DNA of 64,000 nucleotides from contig CAMXCT020002327.1 of NCBI GenBank assembly GCA_947184155.2, positions 40,566 to 104,565 of the forward strand, given 5' to 3'. The notes below the pieces were generated by a model. That model worked only from the letters and a program-made list of their open reading frames with translations. It searched no databases and had not been told where the DNA came from. Each line of letters begins with the position of its first letter. Within the stretch, counting starts at the first letter, position 1. The position numbers and the translations under genes were made by a program. Source of the DNA: Cladocopium goreaui. Lineage: Eukaryota > Sar > Dinophyceae > Suessiales > Symbiodiniaceae. Below are positions 23,701 to 30,406 of the stretch, piece after piece.

Positions 23701-24254
23701 ATCGCATTGCAGTCCAGGAGGCTGGAGAAATGGTCAGCCTCTCCCTTGTCCATCACCACGTTCTCGGTAAGGTGGCCTATCCTCCTGTGAGGTATGCCCA
23801 TCTCCACCTTCCTGATAAATTCACAGTATGCTGTGAATTTGTGGCCTTCTTCACCTGCTGAGCCTGGTGCATCTGAACGAATGCGTGAGAAATCAGGGCA
23901 TGGGGGAGCAGCTGCGAAGAGCACCAGCTTGGTGCCCTCAGGGTCATGGCGGTGTATCACTCTGGCGACCTCATCAGGGTCATCTTTGAGAAAATCGCCC
24001 CGGGTCACCGCCTCTGGGTGACGGGCCTTCAGCACTTCCATACAATCGCTGTCCACCTCCCATACAATGTGCAGCGAAATGGCTGCTACCAGCCCTTTGA
24101 GGACCAAAGCAGCAGACCCAATGCCGTCGAAACAGCTGACAAGGATGACCTCCTCATTTAACTTCTGGAAAACTTGGCCTCGCTCGGCCGTTGGTGGTTG
24201 GCTGGGTGGCGGGTACCCAGTGCTGTCGGGTGTCACGAGATCCACCTGTCTCAT
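20673..24254 (-). CDS. C5-cytosine methyltransferase / reverse transcriptase / RNase H fusion (1193 residues)
   Basis: Residues 37-370 are a cytosine-5 methyltransferase: S-C-F-D-G-I-G-S at 40-47 (SAM site), catalytic P-P-C at 117-119, E-N-V at 164-166, N-R-P-R-L-W-W at 196-202 and L-A-N-G-W near 350-354. The L-V-L-K-G-L after the SAM motif and the D-A-Q-x-F-x-x-x-x-R-x-R layout recall DNMT3 more than DNMT1. After a linker, residues 620-815 form the reverse transcriptase: D-L-D-G-A-Y-R-Q-F (690-698), F-G-A-V-S-S (726-731), Y-V-D-D-F (757-761) and L-G-I-N (803-806). RNase H follows, with S-D-A (922-924), E-I-A-A-Q (992-996), I-D-N-T (1015-1018) and the DIRS-like end N-I-S-D-S-V-S-R (1062-1069). 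The start lies 15 bp after the Gag stop. The last 14 residues and the stop are read from host flank beyond the element border. Confidence 0.92.
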   Translation of the reverse strand: MRQVDLVTPDSTGYPPPSQPPTAERGQVFQKLNEEVILVSCFDGIGSAALVLKGLVAAISLHIVWEVDSDCMEVLKARHPEAVTRGDFLKDDPDEVARVIHRHDPEGTKLVLFAAAPPCPDFSRIRSDAPGSAGEEGHKFTAYCEFIRKVEMGIPHRRIGHLTENVVMDKGEADHFSSLLDCNAILSDAQDFGLINRPRLWWTRVDWSSIRTNPITGKRLRWSKSQKYHRLHHDTTFQEETDLQLEGLRLHNAVASHDKRIPCLTTPAPSDDGRPAPKKLKGKIDPEQKARWMNDGRLFAPWQYSKEALLHAADGSMVVPPPEAKEQLHQLPKWYTSVPGVSEKARHRMLANGWHIGSARFIMMLVLQSMLMVTASSPVPQPRHTALQTMLTFLQPTTPHLGPGTWPSEATCVAQAGSMWEHWQMAVASSHPVQRPPRLEPGLQQCVDLRGIIGGSLARMRTEIVDEIEQWALDSMDATETWWKSLPPHVAQVYFNKDHNQISQIPLLLRLLDLAKMPGLPELTEDLQSGFQVTGELHAGAGWLPRADSKYEFPTSAETFMKHNQHYTRAKLRSKRVDPEWSSMLDELRSELKKGRMSGPYRAPDWWPTQTTTIDEMPLLQLPIQNICTSFCFSVVQADKIRRCEDFRRSGHKATVVAYDVPHHHDIRTFTDLALSAPQGGDTSLVWAQDLDGAYRQFPVRDPTDCFCVLMTPRGPILLQHHAMTFGAVSSVWNFNRAADGIMFLSRRLLATPLGHYVDDFIGVEPSALVHSSFSEFTRLMRVLGLRMKERKALPPAARQKVLGINMHITEDEVILSPHPERCDKAKKVIQNALETNRLTDEAAHRLAGKLVFLTSTLFGQLGRASLQPLYARAHGLSEGDHDGQLNGPLRSALRSLMNLLREIQPRVIPKQMDQSCIVLYSDAYFVIDGTHHSPGSKTIPKHWHKTKCHTYENGWGVVIHFEGNTWFSSGSLPSRLIKKFCTRKAYIYFLEIAAQLMGFLTCRQLPSNLVMSFIDNTAGFFALRTGYCRDPAICNVLALVWRIIALDGWHLHLEWVQSNLNISDSVSRFQYDEMQKINANWTEIPAEGIYDILARVAVDSDYAHGKALNDMIAIQPAPLTMTHTGGMGNWRQCGRDWLQQQLQLSSRQDQLSQSTPGQKNQCEQLSSEQFGNARHMFSRENPRLPKHIHNAG
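20718..20735 (+). repeat. Terminal inverted repeat, left (3' end of the element's coding strand)
   Basis: Reads TGAGAACATGTGTCGTGC inward. It pairs imperfectly with the right end (28535-28556 read on the minus strand), sharing TGAGA and ACATGTG. Confidence 0.65.
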
Positions 24255-24269
24255 GACCCCGTGTTGTCC

Positions 24270-25478
24270 CTATTTGGACGGCGTCTTCCAATCGGAAGAC
24301 CAGGGCTCCTTCTGCCACCTCGGCTTGTCATCCTGCTTCTGCGATCCCTGCCATGGGTGGGCGGCTCTGTCATAGCCGTCGTCCTTGTGCCATGTCCCCT
24401 GTTTTGTAGGGCGGCTGTAAGGAGAAGGTCTCGTGCCCTTCCCTGACTTTGTGCTACCTTTGCCATAACCCTTGGCTTCAGCCTTGGCAGGGGCTGATGG
24501 CATGGGCTTCTTGGTGGTCTGGCTGGGTTCACGGCTCATGCACTCAGTGAAAGAATCATAGTCCTTCATGATGAGCGCCGTGGCCTCCATGAACGTGCGG
24601 CCTCCTCTCATCTCAAGGGCCAGCTTCCAGGAGACCGTCATCCAGAACTGCGCAAGCTGGTCCGTCTTCTGTGGTCTGCTGCGGACCAACCTGACCAGCC
24701 AATCGAAAAAGGCGTGGACCGCCTGCTCGGTGCCCAGCTTGCATAGGATGAAGCACCATCGAATGCTCGCCAAGCCGTCCAGGATGGCAAGGACGCTCCG
24801 AGGTTGCCACGGTTCCTCAGGGGTGGCCACAAGTTGCTCACCTGTCAATGTGAGCTTGGTCACATTGCGCTCTCTCTTTGCGAGAGGGTTCGGCTCACCA
24901 TTGGCCTGAAAGGTCCTGGTCGAGATCAGCTCCCCCAGCAACACTGGGGTATAGTTCTTGCTGGTCTCATGCTCGTGTAGGACCCGGGCGATGACAGCTT
25001 CTGTCCCCAGTAACTCCTGGACTGGGAAGACTCTGTCTTGGCCTCCGATCTGCTGTGACTGGTATTCCTGCACCAGTGCTGTCCAACGTCCTGGAGCCAG
25101 TGCCTTGGGGACCTTGTCCTCGGCTGGTGTTGAGGCTGCCGTGGAAGATGTGCTGTGGGTCGGTGTGGCCTTCGGCATGGCTGCATGTTGTGTCGCTTCC
25201 CATACCTGCTTGGCCATCATCCACATGTGCAGCAATACCGCCTTGGCAATGGGCTTGTCCTGTTCTCGCACGGTGATGGTCGTGCCATCAGGTCTAGGCC
25301 AGCCCTGTAGGAGAGGCTGTATCAGGGTGAGGTCGAGGTTGTCTTCGTCTCGACTCAGAAGGGCCAAAGTGGCCGGAGTCTTGATCCCTCTGGCGTCGAG
25401 GTATTCGTTGACTATGTCGCCAGCCGCCGCGTCTCTTGCTAGGTCTGCCAGCGACGTGGGTGCAAGGGAGAGCACCAT
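24270..25478 (-). CDS. Gag-like protein of the DIRS-like element (402 residues)
   Basis: The start at 25478 (M-V-L-S-L-A-P-T) is preferred over the in-frame ATG at 25646, whose extra 56 residues look like untranslated leader. The middle is helical and Trp-rich. The last 80 residues are basic and rich in Lys, Gly, Ser, Pro and Trp, as expected of a nucleic-acid-binding Gag tail without a CCHC knuckle. Position directly before the polymerase ORF supports a Gag role. There is no catalytic motif and no direct family match that I recognise. Confidence 0.65.
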   Translation of the reverse strand: MVLSLAPTSLADLARDAAAGDIVNEYLDARGIKTPATLALLSRDEDNLDLTLIQPLLQGWPRPDGTTITVREQDKPIAKAVLLHMWMMAKQVWEATQHAAMPKATPTHSTSSTAASTPAEDKVPKALAPGRWTALVQEYQSQQIGGQDRVFPVQELLGTEAVIARVLHEHETSKNYTPVLLGELISTRTFQANGEPNPLAKRERNVTKLTLTGEQLVATPEEPWQPRSVLAILDGLASIRWCFILCKLGTEQAVHAFFDWLVRLVRSRPQKTDQLAQFWMTVSWKLALEMRGGRTFMEATALIMKDYDSFTECMSREPSQTTKKPMPSAPAKAEAKGYGKGSTKSGKGTRPSPYSRPTKQGTWHKDDGYDRAAHPWQGSQKQDDKPRWQKEPWSSDWKTPSK

Positions 25479-25696
25479 GGTCGTGAAGTCTCGTTGGGAC
25501 CGGTTGTGCTCAGCCAGACTGAGGGATAAACAAAAATACATCAAATCAGCAAAATAAAATAACGAAGCACTGTCAATCGCACCTTCAAATGAAGCAAACG
25601 TGGGAAACAATCCGGCATGAGAGGCATGACAATGAAAAATGAACACAAATAAACTTCAAATATGCCTCGGTCACGCTGTCATTGTTGGAATGCACG

Positions 25697-25707
25697 TGAG
25701 AAATGTG
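25697..25707 (+). repeat. Possible internal copy of the element end
   Basis: TGAGAAATGTG in the spacer between the recombinase and Gag ORFs matches the left end TGAGAACATGTG with one base missing. DIRS elements carry internal copies of their ends, but a match this short could be chance. Confidence 0.25.
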
Positions 25708-25771
25708 AAGTATGTTGTGGCCGCTTTGTTTTTCCATCTCCGCATGTGGTCAGCTCGCCTGCTGGAGCCGC

Positions 25772-27481
25772 CTAGTCTGCCTCTGCGCTGCTTGCAGAGG
25801 AGCTGGCTAAATCAGTGAGGCCTGAGGACCCGTCACTGCTATCTGAGCTTGAGTCTTCGCTCAAGTTAAAACACTTCCTACAACGTCTGGCTCCGTCAAA
25901 CTCGTTGGACGTTCTCAAAAATGTGCGACTGCCGTAGTTCCAGCCACACGGTGTCCGCCATTTGACGGGTTCATTGCTGTCCTCATGATGTGAGGCTTTG
26001 TGAAGGATTCTGGCCCTTGGACGGAAAACATAGGTTTGTGCAGGCGCCTGCACGGCCTGCTTCACTTGTTCGAGCTCAGCTTTCAAGCCTCTGACTGCTG
26101 CTGCCAGGGCCTTGGGTCTGGCTGCGGGTGCAGCCGGTTGAGGCGACGCCTGGCTCGATGATGCCTTGCCGGCTCCCTGAACCACTTGTAGTTGTAGTTT
26201 GCATGTGCCAGCCGCATCGACTTGCAACACTTGTTGGGGTATCTGGGGCACCCTATTCAAGGCGCTGTCCTGGGTGTAGCGCAGTACGGCTGTACTGGTC
26301 CACCTCCCGAGCAACTGGATCAAGGAGAGCTCGACCCCAGAGCTCGACAGCATCTGTGCACCTGAGATCCGGAGCACGTGGCCGTGGTATCTCTGTGTCT
26401 CTTGCCCCTCTGGACCTGGGCGTGTGAGTGAAGTTCCCGTTCTTGCTATGACTCTTCGAACCGCTTCAATGAAGGTATTCTTGGATGCTGTGCGTCCGTC
26501 TGAATCTGGAAACAGTGGAAGGTGTTGCTGTGAGCCTTCATTGACGAGGGCTTCCAGTCGGACCAGGTGACGTTCGGCACTGTGCCAAACACACATCCCG
26601 TGGATTTTCACGGTGCAGGAGCATGTCAAGGACCGTTCTGTGTACCGTCCTCGTTGATCCGTCTTGTGGATGGGAATGCTCAGACAGACTTCGTTGCCAT
26701 CTAGGCGGAGGTCGCATGCCCGTGCACTTGCCATTTCAGACTCACGGAGCATGAACCACAACCCGATCATGGCCATGTCCCGGCAGTGGGAGATATTGTC
26801 AAACGAAAAAGGCTCTTCATCTGAGGTCGGCTGTATGCCTCCTAAAAGTAGCCCGTTAAAGGCATCCTTGAGCTTGCTCTCGCCAAGCCCACGTTGGATG
26901 GATCTGATGCAATCTCTGATGCCCAGCTTGACAATGGCTGGGACTGGTGTCTTGAGTACTCTCTGTTGGTGGCCGCATATGGCCTGAAAGTACACTGCCG
27001 CACTGCGATACCCACCCGCTTTGAGCGATGCACCAAAGCATCTGATATTGTTGCCGTCCAGTGGGAATCCAGCTATCTCCCAAGCACGGCAGATGGCCAT
27101 GTAGGTTCGGACTCGAGCTTCTACTGCTGGGTTGGTTGACTTCGCCAACACATCTTGGTCCAGAAGTTGCAAAGACCGTTGCCTCTGGTTCGGTAAGGCC
27201 GCTTCCAACGCCGCCTGTAAACAGGCTCTCTTGCCCATGCGACGCACCGGAAGATCAATCCGGTTTGTTGTGTCCGGGGTAGCGCCCGGGCCTGCTGCCG
27301 GGGTCCCCGAGGAGGCAAGGATGGCTTCCAATTGCCAATGGGGCATGCCTGCCTCATGCAGTGCGTCATACCTCAACACCAGCTGGTTGAGGCTGACGAT
27401 CCCATGGCGGACCAGGTCAGGGGCAAGTTGTTCAAGCCCAGCCCTGCGAAGGGAGTCCCACAACTCTCCTAAATTGGACAT
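25772..27481 (-). CDS. Tyrosine recombinase of the DIRS-like element (569 residues)
   Basis: The start at 27481 (M-S-N-L-G-E-L-W) is chosen; an upstream in-frame ATG at 27541 adds 20 residues. Numbering from the upstream ATG, the catalytic set is visible: Arg266 in F-M-L-R-E-S-E, Lys293 in I-H-K-T-D, His388 and Arg391 in H-G-H-V-L-R, Trp414 in L-L-G-R-W-T-S and the nucleophile Tyr422 in V-L-R-Y-T. A helical DNA-binding region (about 110-230) precedes the catalytic domain. A C-terminal extension has a coiled-coil-like stretch (475-500), a C-G-W plus C-R-K-C cluster (532-557) that may bind zinc, and an acidic serine-rich end. It would integrate the circular DNA copy. Confidence 0.9.
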   Translation of the reverse strand: MSNLGELWDSLRRAGLEQLAPDLVRHGIVSLNQLVLRYDALHEAGMPHWQLEAILASSGTPAAGPGATPDTTNRIDLPVRRMGKRACLQAALEAALPNQRQRSLQLLDQDVLAKSTNPAVEARVRTYMAICRAWEIAGFPLDGNNIRCFGASLKAGGYRSAAVYFQAICGHQQRVLKTPVPAIVKLGIRDCIRSIQRGLGESKLKDAFNGLLLGGIQPTSDEEPFSFDNISHCRDMAMIGLWFMLRESEMASARACDLRLDGNEVCLSIPIHKTDQRGRYTERSLTCSCTVKIHGMCVWHSAERHLVRLEALVNEGSQQHLPLFPDSDGRTASKNTFIEAVRRVIARTGTSLTRPGPEGQETQRYHGHVLRISGAQMLSSSGVELSLIQLLGRWTSTAVLRYTQDSALNRVPQIPQQVLQVDAAGTCKLQLQVVQGAGKASSSQASPQPAAPAARPKALAAAVRGLKAELEQVKQAVQAPAQTYVFRPRARILHKASHHEDSNEPVKWRTPCGWNYGSRTFLRTSNEFDGARRCRKCFNLSEDSSSDSSDGSSGLTDLASSSASSAEAD

Positions 27482-27870
27482 CTGAGAGCAGCCAGACTGT
27501 GGTGGAAATCCGAAACTGTGTAAAGAAATGCATGCAATCAAATGAAATCAAGGCAAGTGAAATACACACAGCAAGATTCACTTCGTGCATCGTCAACCCT
27601 ACACACTGCAAGACAAAACTGAAACGCTGAATGCATTCACGTTGGAGAAACAGAATGTCTCCGAGTCACATGCTATGAGTGATGAGAAGGGCTGATGAAG
27701 CCCAGATTGCAGGCACTTGCAGAACTCTGCGGTCCCTTTTTCAACCCGCGCAATGATCAAAATGAGCAGAGCCTGTCCCCTGTCCGGTCTCGAAGTAGAC
27801 AGAGGAGATGAGGCCCTGGCTTAGCCCGACTGTCATGGTATTCGAAATCTCATAGGTGTACCCTGTGCAT
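27482..27870. other. Spacer between the unknown ORF and the recombinase ORF
   Basis: 389 bp within the element without a coding signal. It may hold an internal promoter or the internal complementary region known from DIRS elements, but I could not identify one. Confidence 0.3.
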
Positions 27871-28446
27871 TCACTGGGGCTGCTGGCCAGCCATCATGGC
27901 TTCCTGAAGCCTGTCCTGAGTTCTTTCCAGGAGCGCCGTCTGCATGCGCCACTGATAGTTTTTCAGGGCCGTTTGGATCAGGTTGAGGGACGGGAAGATG
28001 TCATAATAGCGAAGTTCCTCTATGGCCAGCACCGCAGAGTAGAGGAGCCGGTCTGCCCGGGTCCCTGATTCGGCGTCTTTGGCGAGGCGCCAACGAATCA
28101 TATGATCCGTGGCAAGTTCCAGTTCAGCCCTGAGCGCGGTCATCTCTCGGGCTACCTCCTCTCCAGTGGGATGGTCTGGACCCTCTGTCCATACAAAGTC
28201 CCCTTCTGCCATGGCCGCTGTCGACTCACAGGCTAAGGGGCCAATGATGGCCATCATCTGGACAAGAGTCAGGCTCAGGTGCCGAACTGGGTTGTTGCCG
28301 CATAGCGTCCAGTGGTCCAGCGCTGAAGTGGCTGCCATCAGCAATAGGCCCACTACGGGGCTGGTGGCGTTGTCCGGAAAGATGGTGTTGCGCGCCAGCT
28401 GCGCGTCTGCCACCCTCTCCATGAGGGACAATGCCAATGCAGCCAT
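27871..28446 (-). CDS. Unknown 191-residue protein at the 5' end of the DIRS-like element
   Basis: The first ORF of the element, starting 110 bp inside its 5' end. It is predicted mostly helical, with a hydrophobic N-terminal half and a charged C-terminal half (L-R-A-E-L-E-L, R-W-R-L-A-K-D, and a Gln-rich end). No domain recognised. Its intact frame over 191 codons between other intact element ORFs suggests it is real. It could be a second Gag-like protein or an accessory factor. Confidence 0.55.
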   Translation of the reverse strand: MAALALSLMERVADAQLARNTIFPDNATSPVVGLLLMAATSALDHWTLCGNNPVRHLSLTLVQMMAIIGPLACESTAAMAEGDFVWTEGPDHPTGEEVAREMTALRAELELATDHMIRWRLAKDAESGTRADRLLYSAVLAIEELRYYDIFPSLNLIQTALKNYQWRMQTALLERTQDRLQEAMMAGQQPQ

Positions 28447-28534
28447 GGCTGACGTGACCTATCTGGACCTTGCTTTGGGCTATTTGAGCCTCTGTAGCTG
28501 CACCGTTGGCAGTTCAGCACTACCTCCCCATGTT

Positions 28535-28556
28535 CCTATGCACATGTGTGCTCTCA
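28535..28556 (-). repeat. Terminal inverted repeat, right (5' end of the element's coding strand)
   Basis: Reads TGAGAGCACACATGTGCA inward on the minus strand. Its outer five bases equal those of the left end, and ACATGTG follows four bases later than at the left end. Confidence 0.65.
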
Positions 28557-29075
28557 TTCAATTGTTGTCCGAGTCTGTGTTCATTCATGGTGAATAAGCA
28601 CCTTCTGGTTTCATAACGCAATGTTCAATTGCTGTGCGTGCTAGATGGGTTCCAAGATTTCACAAGACGATACCACCACTTGACAAACTGACATGGTACT
28701 TGACGGGTCAGCAGAAGGAAAGCACGCAAAGGTCAACAGCTGCAGCTAAAGAAGAACGACACCTGTCATCATGTTCAGAATCAAACTTGAATCAAACCAT
28801 GCTGAAGAAAAACATTGCGCAACTGAGGCTTTATTTTGTTGAAAACTATTGAACATTATTGAACTAAAACTCTTCATGGCTTATGTTGTGCACAACAGTC
28901 TGAGATCCCTGACACCTTCGCCGTGACCTTCTGCTGCCAAGCTGCCATTCCTTTCAGCCAAGCCCTCGGACCCATCCCGTCTCAGTTTCACATCCTGGGC
29001 GCGCCAGTCGTCAGAGCTTCCTAGTGCCATACAGGTGACCCACACCGCAGAGTTGCACGTCCCGAATTTGTGCTA

Positions 29076-29367
29076 TTAAATCGAATCATGAATCATATCA
29101 TCTGAGGGTAGCTCATACTGAACATATTTTGGGCCTTTTTGGGCGCCAAGCTGCCACCAGATTTCGAAGTCATCGCCCCGCTCCTGTTTGATCTTCTCTG
29201 CCTCTTCCAATGCCTGGCCGCCCCCGACCTCCACGACACCCTACTCCTAACGGAACCCCCACTGGCGCCTGGAGGCCCGGTGGCCAAGGTCCCCACAGAT
29301 TGGACCCAAATTCGCTGAGAGAAAGTCTCCAGAGACTTCGGTTCTGCACCAGACCAGCGGCCAAGGC
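29076..29367 (-). CDS. Extra 3' terminal exon pair downstream of gene C
   Basis: Penultimate exon 29367-29269 (33 residues) and tail 29213-29076 (45 residues plus TAA), separated by a 55-bp GC-AG intron. Near-identical to 8866-8575. The stop lies about 520 bp from the border of the mobile element. Either an alternative 3' end of gene C or a duplicated relic. Confidence 0.6.
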
Positions 29368-29572
29368 CTGGCACTTGACATCGGATCCCACCACGCAGGG
29401 TGCCAGAATTCGAAACTTCCGACTGAAAGGAACAGCCACCAATGCTGTGACATGTAGCTGCTTGCGCTACCAATATGTTTGGGTACCCATGGATTCTACA
29501 GTGAGTCCTTTTTTGCAGCATGTATTCATTCATGGTGCCCTCAGCTCCTGGTTTCAAAACGCAATGTAGAAG

Positions 29573-29593
29573 TGCTGTGTGTGTGTGTGTGTG
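29573..29593. repeat. (GT)n microsatellite
   Basis: About ten GT units; the copy-A counterpart near 9074 has fewer, a small length polymorphism between the duplicates. Confidence 0.9.
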
Positions 29594-30244
29594 CTCGAAG
29601 GGTTCCAAGATTTCACAGGACCATATCGCCATTTCAGAAACACACATAGTCTACTTATAGTACTTGTGCTCAAACGGATTGAACTCTGTGGCATTAGAAG
29701 TTCGAGTTGCAGGTCGACCAACACCAGATTTCGATCAGGCAATGTGGCACAAGTTTGTGGGTACTGAAATGAACATATCTGGATATCGACAATTACACTA
29801 CCACACTTTGAGACGAGGTTGTAGACATGCTATAAAAGGAAAAAGGGTCAGAGAAAAGGAAAGCACGCAAAGGTCAACAGCTGCAGCTAAAGAAGAACGA
29901 CACCTGTCATCATGTTCAGAATCAAACTTGAATCAAACCATGCTGAAGAAAACATTGCGCAACTGAGGCTTTGTTTTGTTGAAAACTATTGAACATTATT
30001 GAACTAAAACTCTTCATGGCTTATGTTGTGCACAACAGTCTGAGATCCCTGACACCTTCGCCGTGACCTTCTGCCAAGCTGCCATTCCTTTCAGCCAAGC
30101 CCTCGGACCCATTCCCGTCTCTTCACATCCTGGGTGCGCCAGTCGTCAGAGCTTCCTAGTGCCATACAGGTGACCCACACCGCAGAGTTGCACGTCCCGA
30201 ATTTGTGCCCAGTGAACCCCAAAATAGCTGGGATTCATGGATGT

Positions 30245-30406
30245 TCATCCCCCTAAAAATGGTATGTATAGGTATTGATCCATAGCCATATCATCTGAGG
30301 GTAGCTCATACTGAACATGTTTTGGGCATTTTTGGGCGCCAAGCTGCCACCAGATTTCGAAGTCATCGCCCCGCTCCTGTTTGATCTTCTCTGCCTCTTC
30401 CAATGC
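30245..30406 (-). CDS. Gene C tail exon
   Basis: 53 residues plus stop: A-L-E-E-A-E-K-I-K-Q, then R-G-D-D-F-E-I-W-W-Q-L-G, Y-E-L-P-S-D-D-M and a distinct end. Acceptor GGCCAG|GCA. Confidence 0.7.
   Translation of the reverse strand, partial: ALEEAEKIKQERGDDFEIWWQLGAQKCPKHVQYELPSDDMAMDQYLYIPFLGG

Larger units (their letters stand above)
20718..28556 (-). mobile_element. DIRS-like tyrosine-recombinase retrotransposon with a C5-cytosine methyltransferase
   Basis: The element is 7839 bp and is read on the minus strand as: 191-residue ORF, tyrosine recombinase, Gag-like protein, then methyltransferase-reverse transcriptase-RNase H. The ends are set by comparison with the empty site at 8041-8063. 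Both ends read TGAGA inward and carry ACATGTG within 17 bp, giving short imperfect inverted repeats. There is no target-site duplication, no LTR and no DDE integrase, as expected of DIRS elements that integrate a circular DNA by tyrosine recombinase. All ORFs are open, so the copy looks young and perhaps active. Known DIRS1 elements may carry an N6-adenine (Dam-like) methyltransferase; here the domain is of C5 type and N-terminal to the reverse transcriptase. Confidence 0.9.
13786..29858. repeat. Large tandem segmental duplication, copy B (holds the mobile element)
   Basis: Counterpart of 727-9345, interrupted by the 7839-bp element at 20718-28556. Apart from the element, differences are small: single bases, a short deletion after 20150 relative to 7490-7512, and an insertion of about 35 bp near 20515-20545. 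Confidence 0.9.

Noticed and set aside
25479..25646. N-terminal extension of the Gag-like frame to the ATG at 25646
   Set aside because: The extra 56 residues are hydrophobic and atypical; the ATG at 25478 begins the coherent protein.
20718..28556. Interpretation as an LTR retrotransposon or as a bacterial-type methyltransferase insertion
   Set aside because: No long terminal repeats, no integrase or protease motifs, no target duplication; the tyrosine recombinase and DIRS-type RNase H fit a DIRS-like element.
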